64,000 nt of DNA, taken from assembly GCA_036583965.1 (NCBI GenBank), contig JAZBQD010000034.1, forward strand, positions 14,383,040-14,447,039, written 5' to 3'. Shown one piece after another: positions 34,201 through 48,047 of this stretch (position 1 is its first letter; every line of letters begins with the position of its first letter). The position numbers were made by a program, and so were the translations under genes. The notes under the pieces were generated by a model. It worked only from the letters and a program-made list of their open reading frames with translations, searched no databases and was not told the DNA's origin. The stretch is from Prunella strophiata. Taxonomy: Eukaryota > Chordata > Aves > Passeriformes > Prunellidae.

Positions 34201-35675
34201 TTGAAGAACAGTAGTAAATGCCAGAAATTCATAAGGGAAAATACATGATACACTGGGAGCATGTTTCTTGCTATCCAAATTAGAATTATAGCTGTATCAT
34301 TTATAAACATGTAAGATTCATATATTCTCCTTCATTTCCTGCTTCAGGGGATGAACCTGTTCTGAATTGAGAGCTTGAAAGGAAACTCTTACAAGGTTAT
34401 GCCCTGAGCTGTTGAATTTAGTGGCACAGAATAATTTACACTAGCCAGGACCCCTAGAGATCCAATGTCCCACACAAGAGCAGGGCAAACTTCAGAGGCA
34501 GATCAGGTTGCTCTGGGCTTTGTCTGCTCAAGTTCTGCATATCTCCAAGGACAGAGGGACCACAGATACTTAAAGAAATTCAGAGACATGCAAACCAGAG
34601 GTCCCATAAGGGTACCAATTCTGCTGTGTGATGGTAATAGTTCTAGGGAGATACTCACTGCCAAAATACCCATATTCATATCCTAATCTTCCTTCAGGTA
34701 AAAGGAAAGGTGAGAGACTTGCAAGGGATGATTTGAGAGAATCTGAGATAATACATGGAACCTGTCTCTTGTAGTTAGGTAACCTGTCTAGGGAAACAAG
34801 TGTACAAGGTCAATGCTTTAATTTAGGTATCTACCTATAGGAAATGCAAATATCCAACAAAGGATAAACAAAATTATTTTAAATATCCAGAAAACCTTGG
34901 TAAAATAGCACCATCCACTATTACTGTAGCACTGTGGATGTCCAGAGTTTAAACTGCTGAACAAATTTAGAAATCTCCCCAATTTCAGACTGCCCTCCTT
35001 GTTCCACACAACTGAGCCAGTCAGACACAATATAAAATGCAAGTGTTTTAGAAGAGGTGGGCATGACCTGAAAGCTATAGCCTTTTATTCAAGTAACTTT
35101 TTTTTTTAGAGCCACTTGAAATTGTACTAGGTAGTAGAAAAAGGGTAGGGGAAGGAATAATGTATTCTTTCTTCTCCCTGCATTGTAAAATCCACTCATG
35201 CTCTAGAGAGTTGCAGAATAAGGGCAAACTTTTCTGCAGCAGATATTTCTCTAGTTTGTTATGGCCTAATTTTTAATTACAGTCTAATACTTGTTTAGGG
35301 CTATTAACCTAATTAACTACTGCATCAGAAGTGGGACACTTACATTATTTCCAACACAAAGTAGTTAAGCTATAGTAGAATGATTCAGAGAAGTTTTGTT
35401 GGAGTCAAGGATTTAATCAAAATTAATATTCAGGAAAGCATGACACCTGTTTTCATTCAGAATTTAGCTGCAATGCCTTTAATACAGCTCCTTTGACAAC
35501 ATTTTCATTTAACTAAACCCAGCCTTTTTGAAATTGACTACTAAATTTTTAAAAGTGAGTTTAATTGGAAGCTCAGTTAATGGACAGAACTAATCAGGAA
35601 TCATATATTAAGATCAGGATATGACAAAAAAAAAGGCAGCAAAATCAAAACGATGAATTTTTCATTAAAATCATA
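31249..35675. other. Non-coding stretch with one long unrecognised open frame
   Basis: Contains the longest plus-strand ATG frame of the right two thirds of the window (31385-31885, 166 codons). It has no domain motif and no visible promoter or splice context, and it overlaps a 97-codon frame on the other strand. I regard it as chance. Nothing else was recognised. Confidence 0.45.
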
Positions 35676-35980
35676 TCAGATATGTGAAAACTCTGTGTGA
35701 TGGCTTTGGGGTGGATCCATCTTCTATTGCAACACATTTTTGGGGTACTGCAGTAAGGATTGGTGACCCCAGCCTGACAAGAGAAGGCTGTGAGAGATCC
35801 AGCCAGACCAACCCTCTGTTTCTAAGCTGCATCAGAGTGGGTGAGCTGTTCCTGCAGGACTGGTAGTAAGGATAAGGATTAGAGGGGAAGTTAGCTTCCC
35901 ACACCCCAATAAATGCCAAATAAATAGTTCAGGGGTTATAGGCTGTTATTTGACTGTCAGCAAACAAGAGCCACAGGTAT
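35676..35980 (+). mobile_element. Possible ERV leader remnant (PBS-like motif)
   Basis: TGGTGACCCC at 35761-35770 equals the first ten bases of the tRNA-Trp primer-binding site of avian leukosis-type retroviruses, and GTGGATCCATC with TTTTGGGGTACTGCAG precedes it like a U5 end. After the motif the match to that primer site is lost, and the nearest CA end lies nine bases away. No LTR start, TATA box or gag could be placed. A weak lead only. Confidence 0.2.
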
Positions 35981-37739
35981 ACTCAGACATATTGGATAAA
36001 TTATTCAAATTACAGCAGTACAACTCTCATAATTTCCTGGCAGAAATCTTTTCCCCTGCTCCTTGACTGGCCCCAGTTAGTCAAGCAGAAACCAGACATG
36101 GCCATCTTGGTGAGTTCTGTACTTTGCCTCCTGACTCCCTACCATATCACTGACAGAAATGAACTAATTTTTTTAGAGAGCCCATGTTGAACAAGAAGCC
36201 ATAATGTAGTTCTGTTACATAGTTCACTTGGAAGAACTGCTATCAAGTGCACTAAAACTAGCAATGGCCATGTCACTAAAAAAGAAACAATACAGAATAC
36301 TGTGCTCTGTGATTTTCTGCATCAATTATTCCAGTTTCCATATATGAGTAGATTTTATTTAAAGTATGGCACAAATATTTGAACAGGCTAAGTGGCAAGG
36401 AAGCAAAGCCTTATAGAACATTTTCATTTTCATTTCAGGTTGTAAAGCAATATATTCTTTCAGCAGCCTGAAACTGCCAGAGAAGTCGATTTAGTTTTTT
36501 ATGTGAGCTTTCAAATGCAAAGAAAGACTTGTAGCCAAGCAACACATTAGAACAAAAAAATTGCTAGTGGCACTGCAAGAGAAAACTCCCAAAGCACTCT
36601 ATTCACATTTGCCGATCCAGAGCCCTAGAAGTTCAAGCTTGCTTAGGTCACTCTGTGAACGTGGCTGGGCAGGAGCTGGTGTTTAAACACCAGGAAGGGG
36701 AGTGTCTGTCAGAGCTGGCAGCAGCATTGGCACAGCTGTCAATCTGTGCTGGGGATGAGCTCCAGATGTTACAGGTCAGGCTCAGAGCTGCGTGGGAGCT
36801 CACAGGACACCTGCAGGGCTGTCCCTGGCTGTGGCACAGGTGGTGGTTTCAGCAGAGCTTAATGCCAGACATTTCAGGAGATCAGGAAACTATAACTGAA
36901 GCCTTATTTTCAAGTGTTCTTGGCAACGTGTGGCTGTTGCTGGGAAACTCCAAGGCAGATTTGCAACAGAGCCCAGGATGGAATCTTGAGTTCCTGACAA
37001 TCTGCCTCCTTCCCAAGGAAGGCTTTTCTGAAGAAATCTGTCCTACCTTAGCTATTCACCATCATTCACATGACAGCAGCCCAAGTATGATTAGAAGAAA
37101 TTTAAAGCAAAGAGGTTGAGTTTTCAGCAGTGTTTCTAAGTCATAGGTGGTAGAAAACTAATGCCCTGTTAGGGATCACTCAAAATACCCCCCTGCTGTT
37201 TTCCATAAAGAGAAGAGAAAACAGAATATATATGAGAAAGTAAGACACAGAATGGCCACAGCAGCTTTCCTGACCTTTTCCCTGTTTTCTCTATGAAACC
37301 TGTGCTCCCTAATAGCACATCCAGTTCTCAAGCTCTCCAGATGCAGAAGAGCAGAGGAAGGAGGTCCTTCTGAGCAATGAAAGTGAACTTGCAAGCAGGC
37401 TAATCTTAGGAGCTGCTGCCACTTCATTTTCCTGGGCACCTGTCAATGCATTCAGCCATGCTACTCAGATGCACAGAACTCCCTTGCTCTGGAATGTGTT
37501 AACACAAGGCTCAGTAATGGCTCTCTTAAGCAGGAATTCCATTGCACATGGTGTGTAAAGGAAGATGACAGCAGTGACACCCATTTGGTTTCCTGACATG
37601 AAGATTTGTGTCTCAGTGGATTTATATCATACATGGACTCTGTTCATCCTCTGGGAAAAAAAAAACTATCTTTCCTCATGTTATCCAGTACGGCTCTACT
37701 CACGCTTTCTGATTGAAATAATTCGAAAAACACAATTGC

Positions 37740-38210
37740 AGCTTTACAGATACAGATGGCAAATGGCACTTAGGAAAAATGCCAGGTGAGAGGGACCAAT
37801 CTGATTTTTCTGTAAGCCCCAGCACATGTTCTGCTCTCCCAGGGGCTGTAGATGTGCTGGCAGCCCTGTCCCCTGGCAGCTTCTCCTCGCAGCCCGGCCA
37901 GGGAAAGCCTCCAGGCCCGGACTGTCAGTGCCCCTCACCTGCCCGGAGAACACAGGGGAATGAAGCTGCAGGAGGAGCCTTAGCACATAAAAGCAGCTCA
38001 CTGTGACACAGAGGAGCCATTTGTGCCTTGGGTTTCTTGGAGGGCTCAGGGGCTCGCTTGGAGGGTCATCTTGGCCCTTCTCCCACCCCTGCCATTCTTG
38101 CCGGGCCCAGCCGCCGGCCAGGCCCGCAGCTCCAGCAGCTGGCAGAGCCAGCAGCCAAGAGGTTTCACAGCAGCAGTTCTCTTCTCTCTTAGAGAAACAG
38201 GGATTTTAGT
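37740..38210 (-). promoter_or_regulatory. CpG-denser GC-rich patch with a consensus splice donor
   Basis: At 37880-38130 about nine CpG pairs occur (CCGG several times, AGCCGCCGGCC) where the surrounding DNA has almost none. On the minus strand CTCCGGGCAG|GTGAGG at 37933-37942 is a near-ideal splice donor; the last exon base would be 37939. On the plus strand CACATAAAAGCAGC near 37984 is TATA-like. The orientation and position (about 20 kb upstream of exon C) would suit a 5' non-coding exon and promoter of ATP10B, but no transcript evidence exists in the sequence. Confidence 0.3.
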
Positions 38211-41200
38211 CTTAAGTGGAAAATTTTCTCCCAGTTTAAAAAATAAAAGATATTTAAATCCACTTCATATTCTCAGTCCTCATCTGTGAAACCCCCTGTG
38301 GGACATATTGCAGCAGAAAGAGGCAGCAATAACTTCAGGGCCTCTGTGTCTATTTGGCAGCCAGTGAACTTGTCAAGACAAGGAGATTTTCCATGAAACC
38401 CTAGCAGTATAGCCTATTCTGGCATAATTATTGCATAATGATTTTCTTTGACTATTCCACAGGAAAAAAACCAGCATGTTTATAGCTAATAATATTCTAG
38501 CCTTTATTTCAGTCACAAATGCCAAGTTAGGAGCAAGCCAAAGTAAAATTTAAATTAATATTTCTTAAAATGCTTATCCATTTTCTTCACCTCCTGGTAG
38601 AAGTGGGATTTTTTGATAATCTCTACTCTGCATTGTCTCTTACTTCTCTGTACTAGTAAAAGCCATCTACACTATAATGCATCTCAACATTAAGTATTGG
38701 CTTGCCTTTCCCATTTACCACACCCAGGATGTACCAATATCATGCCATTTTCACCTTCAAATCTGCCCCCTTTTCCAAGCATCCAGACCAAACAGCCTTG
38801 CAGAGTGTTCCAAAGCCACTAAACTTCCTTTCTAACAACTTAGTTGTAGCAATAGGAGGAATGTAGTCTCCAAGCTTACTAGGACACAAGTAATTCAGAA
38901 ATTTCAAGCAGCTTTTGAATTGCACAGAGAAGATGTGTTCCCTGCAGGAAGCAGCAGTGTGAAGGCAGACAGACACTGCCTGCACTGACACATTTCTGAG
39001 TGCTCTGCAGCCCAGGCTGGGCCTCAGGGGTCCCACAGGAGCAGGTTCCTGCAGCCCTCCTGACTGGGTGGATGGAAAACACTTTGCAATCCTCATGTTT
39101 GGCGTTCAGAGCTGCTTCTCTAAGTCCAATAAGAGTCAAAGTAGACACCCACGATGCCTCCTTGTGCCTGTCATCACAGGACAGAATTTGCAATTAGATG
39201 CAGAAGTGAAGGGAACCAACTCCTTTCTATTCCAGTCACACACAGCTCTCCTATGAAACAGATCAAATGCTTGAACATTGTCTCAGATGCAAGCAGGAAG
39301 GGCAGGCTTAAAGGTGTTTTTTTGACCTTTCCTATCTCCATAAAATACTTTAGGGTAAAGCCCAAACATCAGAATTAGTGTATATTCTTCCACTGGTACA
39401 AGAAAGAGGCAGGTAAAGGTCTCATCTCAGTTACCCAGGCAACTGCAAACAGCAGAGCCTGCTCATGCTCGTTAGAAAATTTTTTAAAAAGCATTCAGTC
39501 CTGGAGTCTGCAGTGCTTCCAAGTGATTATATTCATATGGTGCATATATGCTGCAAAAATAGCTCCTTCATTTTCTGCCAGCCAAATTAACCATGAAAAC
39601 GGACCAGTTTAAGAATGTAATTATTATAGACTAATTTGGCAAACTAGACAGGCAGTGTTTCCTCAGCCTGGGCAGCTCTGTCTCCTGGGATTTCACTTGC
39701 CTGAGGGTTTTGTCAAAGAGCAAAGGCAGCTGGAAGCAGGCACTGTGCAGGGAGGGCAGGTAGGCAAGGTGGGCTGTGGTGGAAGGAGCTCTTTGAACTT
39801 CATGTCTGCAAACAGACTGCTGCACATCTTCAGGAAAAGCTCAGAAAACTCTCATTATTGCAGTGGGGAAGGGATAAAGCTCCCACACTGAGAGCTGGGA
39901 TTCAGAGCTTAAACAACTATTGAAATGATCCAGACAGCCCCATCTGAACCACGCTTTGAGGAGGAGGAATCTACAAATGCTGAATTGCAGTCAGTGGGTG
40001 TAAGGCACCACACCCAGGAAGTGTGAGAGGAAAAAAGGTGTCTGGTTCCAGAGTGGAAACATATTTGGACCCCAAGACACCTGAGTTGCAATAGGCAGGA
40101 CTCAGCTGGGGTACACTCAGTTTAACCACTCAGCTGTTATGAATAACCCTGCTGAGCAGGACTGGAGCTTAGTGTAAAGAAAAATAAGATTGGATTAGTT
40201 TTATTTCTTTTTTTTTGTCTCTCTGCTAATGGCAGGGATGGAAAGAAGGCCACAGTATGCATGCTGCTCAAGTACTGCAGATGAATTTCTGTAAAAGGTA
40301 CAGCATTCTGGAAAAGCACAGAGAGACTTCCAGGCTCCTGTCCTGGCCAGATAACACCACACACATCTCAGCAAGTGAAAAACCAACCAAGAGACCTCCA
40401 CTATTGCACCACATTATGGTAGGGATGCACTCTTGAAGACCACTTCCATAACCCAAGGGTGACTGTTATGAAAAGAATGGATGTAATTAGAAAAGATTTT
40501 TTTAAAGTTAGATGTTGATAAGACATTTCATTTCCTGTACCATAAGAAGAAGTAATAAACATTAAGGCACAATGAGGAGCATGAATTCATTCATTACATG
40601 AGGCTTGAAAGACAGCAACATGGAAAGCTTATAAAGATTATTTTTGGGTGGCACAAAACCAAGGACAAGTGTGGATTTTTACCATTTGGAGAAAAAAAAA
40701 AAAAAAAAGACACCTCAAGAGATATAGTGGCAATAAGTCAAAGCAGGAAAACAAGAATAGATTAAGCAGACAGAAAAAGTGAATAATAGCTGTGGGGAAT
40801 GTTAGCCAGGGCACTGCCAACTGATGCTTCACTTTTTGTCTGTCATCTGGAGTGATTGTCACAGAAGCTGGTTACTATTATCTTGACTACAGACATTTTC
40901 TCTACAGGAGATTAATCAAGCTGGACATTTTAATGAAATACCTTTGGAAACAAAAAAAGCTCTTTTATATTATTTTTCATAAAGAGATGATAACTTGATG
41001 AGGATCTTTCAAAGTGTCTTACTGTTTTCTGATGTTACAGATACATTAGCTGCAAAATCTTTAATATAAGAACAATTTGTTAAAGAGATTAGTATAAATT
41101 TATATGAAAACCTTTGTGGTTTTTTAAATGGAAAGACCCTGTCATTTCCTGTCAAATATTCTCTGTTGGCAATTATTGTACCTATATATTTTTTTTGTCT

Positions 41201-44200
41201 TTCATGTATTATGAGCTAGGTGGAAAAAAAGTCACATCAAAGTACAAATATAAAAACAGGTTGGAAAAGCCTTACAAAGGGGATGGTTTAGAAAACATTC
41301 TCATGTCCAAGCAAGGCAGGAGTTATTAAACCTTCCATCTGGAGTTAGGAAAGAATGGCTCACTTTGCAGGGAGAAGATGAAAGCCCCAGCAGTTAACAA
41401 AGGCATTATAAATAATAAGTACCTGTTATTGCCTGTATGGACATAAAGAGTTACAAGTGAGGGGCTGTAACAGTGACTGTGCACTGGCCAAAAATGGCAC
41501 ATTGTGTTCTGTTTGTCATCTCTTTTCCATCAGCACCTCAATGCTTTTCCTGTTGATGTTAATCCCACTGACTGCTTGCACAGAACAGCTCTGCATAAAC
41601 ACTTCTGAGACAGCAACTTTCATGATTCAGAGACTCCTGACTTCCACTTCTGGGAAAAGCTGATTCACATTCCTCTTGGTGGGCTGACTGCACCTTCTCC
41701 CAGGCCAATTCCACTCACTTCTGAGGTGGCCTTATCTACACAACTCAATATCCTCAGGAACATGAAGGCTGAATTGCAGCTGCTTTTCTGCAGAGCAGGA
41801 GAATTCACCATCTGCTGCACTGTTTTTCTGTGCTTAGATGGGACATATGAATCTAGCCATTTGTTTACACATTTAACTTCTGCAAGCATTGGAGGGATTT
41901 CTGCCCATTCAAAAGAAGAAGAAATCTTTGACATAATTAATACTCTTTTTACTTTTAAATTAAATGTAGACTATCACTCACATGAAAAATAGAACTCTAA
42001 AATTGATTGGTGGGGTCACCTGAGGAATTATTCCAACAGCAGGAAAAGGTTTGTTGTATAAAGGTATTTGTTCCAATTCAAGAACTAATGTACAGACAGA
42101 CCCTACAACTGTATACAGCATTATCCATCCTACAAGAAACTAAACACCTTGTTTTTTTAATCACATCCAACTACTCCAGCTTCTAGGATTTTCACTCTCA
42201 AAGTCAAAAGCTGCATAGCACACAGTACCATTAACTTTCTTTTATGTCTCCAAGTCTCAAAGTCAGGTTCTTTAGCCAAAGAAACTGTATTACAATCTTT
42301 ATGAAAACTTCTCTTTATTTATTAAATATTTGAATTGATTTAGAACCCCAGAAAATAAGAGCCTACTGAACTTTCCATTTATTCCAGTCTAGATTTGACC
42401 CATTGCTTTGTGTGACATAAGCAATTAATCTTGCTGAAGCTCCTGTTTAAAGGTTATGACAGTTTGCACAGAACACGAGAAACTTGCAATGTCATTACTG
42501 ACAAGGCTGCAACCTTCTCTTGTTGACATCTTATCAAATAATCTCATTCTTGTTTAAATCTTGGCCTGAGTTACTTAAAATGACACTTTTCCATTGCCAG
42601 TAACTGAGTCAGCCAGTAATTGCTGCTCAAAATAATATAAATTCATAACAGTAAATGATAGGAGATAGTTATTTTTAACATGTTTGACTTGGTTCCTGAA
42701 ATATCACTCAGTGACACAGAATAATAACTCATGGAAGGGTGAACCAGCTGGAAAGCTGGAGTGGATTTACTCATGGGATTGACAGCACTTCAAGTGACAA
42801 CACAAGAGGCTCTGCTGCCTCCTGCTTCCTTCTCCCCACTGCTGCCTCCAGATTTGCACAGGACCTATCAAAACACTCACTGTGCAGGTCAGGTAGGTGC
42901 CAAAATCTGTTCAAACATCTGGAGACCTTGAATGGCTTTGTGAAGGACACATGAGATGAAAAGGCAAATTTCTGGGGTTGGTCATGCTAGTTTTCATTTT
43001 TCCATCTAACCAGAATTTTAAAAGAAGCCTTCAGAGGGGAAAGAGTTAAACATTTTATCTTTCAAGTATCTTCTCTCCGAAGCACAAGCTTGCAGATACA
43101 CAGGTACACCCCTAATGTACCTCAGATGTAGCAGAAGAATGAGAGAGACTGAATTTCTGTGTCAGAAAGACCGTGATCCCAGACCAAATTGAGTTTTGTA
43201 GTTTTACAGAGCCTGTTGGCCAATTACATAAATGAATTTTCCACTAGTGGTAGCTAGAGGTTTAGCATGTCTCACATGATCATATAGCTTGGGTCAATGC
43301 TCATGTGGAGAAATCCCTGTCCCTCAGGCACTCGGCTCCTGCTCTGTTGTTTTATAGCAACCATGAACCTTCTGAGCTGCCACTGACCCTGAGGGTGAAA
43401 GCAGTGCAGCCTTACAGGAGCTGAGGGGAGCCAGATACCAGTGCAGCTGCCAGTGATGCTGAAGCTGACACCAGTGACAAGTCTGTGTTTAGTCTGGGAA
43501 AGGCAGACTCCCTCAGGGGAGCCACAGGGACACAGAAGTGCTATGAACTGGTTTAAACACAGGTGCAGGGTCTGAGGATCCCTTTGGGGGCCTTTGATGG
43601 GCAGGACACCCCCTCTGCTGTCCTTCACATGGATTTGTCCCTGGGTGAAGGGGCCCTCAGCTGAGCTGCTCTGCACAGCAGAGGATGGGTGTTCACTGCC
43701 TCTCACCAGAGGCTTTTTCACCACACACCCAAAACTTCCCTTTTGGTGGGAGGGTCTGTGCCAGCCTGGCAGCTGATGGACCCAGGGCTGTGATCTCCAC
43801 CCTGAAGGTGCTCAGCTCCATCCCTAAGTGAATGCATTCTTTTCCCCCCAGCCCAGAATTGAATCACTATATCTTATTTCTCTTAATGAGCAGTGCAGGG
43901 CCTTAGGGTGTGGTGGTCTTCTCTGCAGCTTTTATACAATTTTGCTATAATAGGCAAAAGTCATTCATGAATGTGTTTTAGCCATTAATTATAATAACAT
44001 TTCAGTCTCTGACAATGAGGTACAAGTCTAGCCTTTGAAATGAAATGCCAAACATGAATAAAGTTGCTGAGCTGAACTGATAGTTGGGAGCAAGAAGGTT
44101 AAAAACAAACAAACCAAAAAACTCGACACAAAACGTCCAAAAAACCCAACAACAAGATCTGAATGGTGAAGATATGAAACACTAGCAAGGCTTGACTTGC

Positions 44201-44900
44201 TTACGCTTGACACAGCCATTGATTTTAACACAATATTTTAACTCTGGGCACTCATTGCCAGCTCTTTTCTTTTCCTGAAATGGTTCCAATTCAATAGGAA
44301 GGAAAAACTATGTATTTTCAATTAGAAGACTTTAATTACTGTAATATGAAAAGAAGGAGTAAGCTTCTAAGTTCTGGAGATGAATGTATGTCTCTGTTAT
44401 CTTTTCTGTCCCCAGGGTGATGGTGTAACCATGAGGACATATACTCTTGTTCATTACCAGTGTCTTGTCCCCATGAATGCCTGCTGCCAGCATTGGGAAG
44501 GTCAGTATAGCACTGTAATGCCTGCACTTGCTGTATTTGGGAGATCCTTCCTAGTTTTCACTTTGCCACAGGACTGTGTATGACCTGCACTTGTTTGTGA
44601 TGTTTTTTAAACTACCTGTCTTAAATGCAAGACCTTTTCCATTTCATTCAAGCCCCTCTGAATCTTTCCAGTGCTAGTCAGAACTTGAAAATATAATTTT
44701 TTCCACTAAGAGGCTGCTTTCCACAATTACAGGATCATTTTTCTTCAATTAATATCCTATTAGTGTAGGCAGCATTATGTTGCGACATCCAGAGACCACT
44801 GAGGGCTTCCCTTTTTTCTCAGTAGCACAATTACTTACTTTGGAAAAGGTATTCTGCATTTCTAGATCAAAGAACAGCTGTTTCACTCCATTAATCAATC
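38211..44900. other. Non-coding stretch with a GC-richer block near 43.3-43.8 kb
   Basis: No gene recognised. The block 43272-43860 is GC-rich and holds a 150-codon minus-strand frame without known motifs; it is CpG-poor, so it does not look like an island. A 17-base poly(A) lies at 40692-40708. Confidence 0.45.
40692..40708. repeat. Poly(A) tract of 17
   Basis: Uninterrupted A run; no poly(A) signal or retrocopy recognised beside it. Confidence 0.9.
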
Positions 44901-44922
44901 ATTTAATCAATAAGTATGTGAT

Positions 44923-45324
44923 ATGCCAAGAAGGAGCTCCAGCTGCAAGATGGCCACAACAGGCACAGTTGGTTCTGAGACACTTTGTCGCTTGTGCCTG
45001 TGTGGCTCTGGCTTTTCAGAGCTTGGTTTGACTGACACTGAGCCCAGCTCTGTATCACCAGACAACAAGCCAAGGACTAAAGCAAACAGAGTCAGGCATA
45101 TTTCAGTTTGCACTGAAAATGCAAACTCTACATCTACCTCTGCTCTTGACAGACATACAGAGAATGAGCTGACTGACCTAGTTAAAATTGCCCAATTAGC
45201 TGAGTGAATGACAGAGCCTGAAGAAAGTAAAAAAGAGCAATATTCTAGGGAGGAAACTATCAGGGACTCTGCTGAGAGTAGGGAGAATCTCCCTACTTAT
45301 GATGAGACCAAACTCAGTTTCTAG
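44923..45324 (+). pseudogene. Coding-like relic, unrecognised (possible retroelement ORF fragment)
   Basis: One plus-strand frame stays open for about 133 codons except for a single TGA at 45205-45207. Both sides are rich in Glu, Thr, Ser and Asp and read like protein: RHISVCTENANST, then ENELTDLVKIAQLAE before the stop, and EESKKEQYSREETIRDSAES and ENLPTYDETKLSF after it. The Ser/Thr-Thr-Glu pattern faintly recalls the ORF1 regions of avian CR1 elements, and LPTY could be a gag-like proline motif, but neither is secure. No splice sites fit well. It could also be chance in purine-rich DNA. Confidence 0.25.
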
Positions 45325-46436
45325 TCCTGTTATTTCTACTATTTCCTACAGGAAATTTAACAATGCAAGTGAAAAGACCTGCAGTAAAAGGTGCTCTAAT
45401 TCCCTGTGTATGAGACAGTTTGTACCTGTCCTCAAAGAACAACACTTCTTTCTGATGCTATTATAAACCACATTAACATCCCACATGTTTGTGGGAAACA
45501 TAACAGCAAAACCTAACCAAGCTCATATAGATTTTTTTAATATTAAGAAAGAAAATACTAACTTTTTCGGCCATATGCTTAAGCCATATGGTATCACCTT
45601 CTGTGTTACTTGGAAAACAAATACATTTACCTTCTGTTTCCCATTATTATCCTTAAGAACATAAAGGTGTGACTTTAAAGGAAGACAGCAGAGGAAAAAA
45701 TAGTAAAAATACATAAATACAACACACTGATTCAAAAGACCTTTGCTTGGACAGAAGCTCTACAAAGGGAGCAGAACACTGTAGACTTAGCAGAACATAA
45801 TAAAGCATGGACTCACTCATCACATCAGCCAAGTTTCCCTTCTCTGTTGCTCTAACTGCTTTTGTGCTCCTCAAGATTTACAGGCCTCTGAGAAAAAAAA
45901 ACTGAGCATGACATATTAATTAATGCATTCAGAGCAATCTTAGTGTCTCATCCTCTTGATGAAGGAATATATGCTCTTCAGGATTTGGGCAAAATGACAG
46001 AGACTGTGCATCAAAAACCCCAGCTGAAAAAGAAAAAAAATTCCAGGGGAGCCCCTCTTTTCTACTATTAGAATTCTGTAGCCAAAGCAAATCAGAAGCA
46101 TCATTGCCATGTCACTCAGTCCTGTCTGGTGGTCAAAGAGCGTGGCAGGATTTCCTTATTACCAGGCTCTATTGTTGCAGCATTTATGCTTGTGATTAAC
46201 TATTATTATAGTAAAAGGTTGTACAATATCTCCCACTGATACTGATGCCAAATAAGCAATTAAGAAGCAAAGGTTAGAGTCATTGCTTTTTACCAGCTGT
46301 AAAAGTAGATCATAGCTAGTGGGATGATAATTCTTCACCAAGGGACATGCTCTGGTCCCTCCAAACCTTTCCTTCAGGTTTGCATGGAAGTGATGCTGCT
46401 CAGGTAAAGCATTTTCTCCTATTCCAACCTCTCTTT

Positions 46437-46451
46437 AAAAAAAAAAAAAAA
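46437..46451. repeat. Poly(A) tract of 15
   Basis: Uninterrupted A run in AT-rich DNA. Confidence 0.9.
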
Positions 46452-48023
46452 CAAATCTAACCCATAGAAATTTGTATATGCAAATGACAAGTTCATTTTT
46501 TGATTCACCACATTTGCCTAGATCAATTATTAATTATTTTAGGACAAACTCATGACACCACTGCAGTGTGTGCTGTATGGGTTGTTTGGGGTTTTTTTCA
46601 AGCGAGTAAGAGTCTGTGAGCAGAATGGATTTTTTTTCTGATAGAGACTGTGAAAACAAGAAAACTGTAAGCCAGGTATATATCACAAGCTATAATTTCT
46701 TCCAGATGCTACAAACCTATAAAATAGACTATACATCTGATATCCAGACAGATGCTTTGGTGCCCTTATATGAGATGCCCACAGTGAACAAATAAAAAGA
46801 TTTGCATTCCTGACCATATATCAAGACCTAAATAAGCTTCTAAAGCAGCAGAACTTCAGGCTTCTGGTTGCTCCCAGCAGCAATGTGTCAGATTTTGCAT
46901 ACCAAAAGGAAAGGGCTTAGCAGTAAAAAGGACACAGTTCCAGCATTTGCTGCAGCTTATATGGATGAATCCCTTCCTCATGTGTTGCTGAGGTAGCTGA
47001 AGGGGTGACATTAGTGACTTCATGCTGCATCCTTGAGATTAGAATGTGCACAACTGAAGCAATCCCCTGCAAGGACAGTCAGGACCTCAAAAGGGATGGA
47101 TGGTTTAAAAAGCAGAGCATATAGCGTTTCTGGTAATAAGTTTTTCTCCTTCTTCCCTATATATAATTATTTTTTTCCCCAGCCCTTTCCTCTGCCTGAA
47201 AACTGCAGAAAAATGAAAAAAATAAGAACACCTGTGACTTTAAAGGGGAGAAGCATCTAACACAAAACATGGGTCTTGTCTCCAGTTCTCATTTCTCAAG
47301 AGGAATTTCTGGTAAAGGAAAGCAGAGGAGAATGACAGTAAGTTATGCATCCTGGAATGTGAATTTTCAAAATTACTGTAGAAAATTGTTTATGTGATCC
47401 TTAACTTCAAGGTTCTGCAGTGTTGTGTTTGACTCAGTACTTACAGGTAGGAGAAGCCAGCAATTTTACAAAGGTTTAGGAATGTTTCTTAATATGAAGT
47501 CTGTGACTAAAACTAAACTCCAGAACAAACAGGATCATTAAAGTAATTATGAATGTTGAGTGAACTTTACTGTCCTCTGACTGTTTGATGTGAGATTCCT
47601 CAGGCACAACTTAGCCCAAATGAGCTTGCTGTACAATGTTTTTTCTTCATGGATATCCGCTTCAGTCCCTTCTAAGGGTTACATGCTATTAAAAATCAAA
47701 ATGGGTTTCAACAAAACCTTTGCTACTCTCAAAGATTGCAATATTGTCAAGATTACCTCTTTGCCTTTCTATCAATTATGAAAATCAACAGAAGGGGAAA
47801 GTGTTATTTATGAAATGAACAGCTTTTAAGTACCTAGAACCTATGTGGCATACAATTTTTACAATACTTATACATTCAATACATTCTTCACAATTACTAT
47901 ATTAAATTAAAATGATAAACTCCATCTGCAGACAAATTCTTCAGGTACTTGGAATTTCTTCATATCAAATAGCCTGCAGGTGTGCAAATAAACATTCACA
48001 GTCCATACCAGATGTCAATGTCT

Positions 48024-48047
48024 AATTAAAATTAAAATTAAAATTTT
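48024..48047. repeat. (AATTAA)n-like simple repeat
   Basis: Three to four units of ATTAAA in a row, then ATTTTAAA. Confidence 0.85.

Noticed and set aside
43272..43724. 150-codon minus-strand open frame in a GC-rich block
   Set aside because: No recognised motif and no exon borders; GC-rich patches lengthen chance frames.
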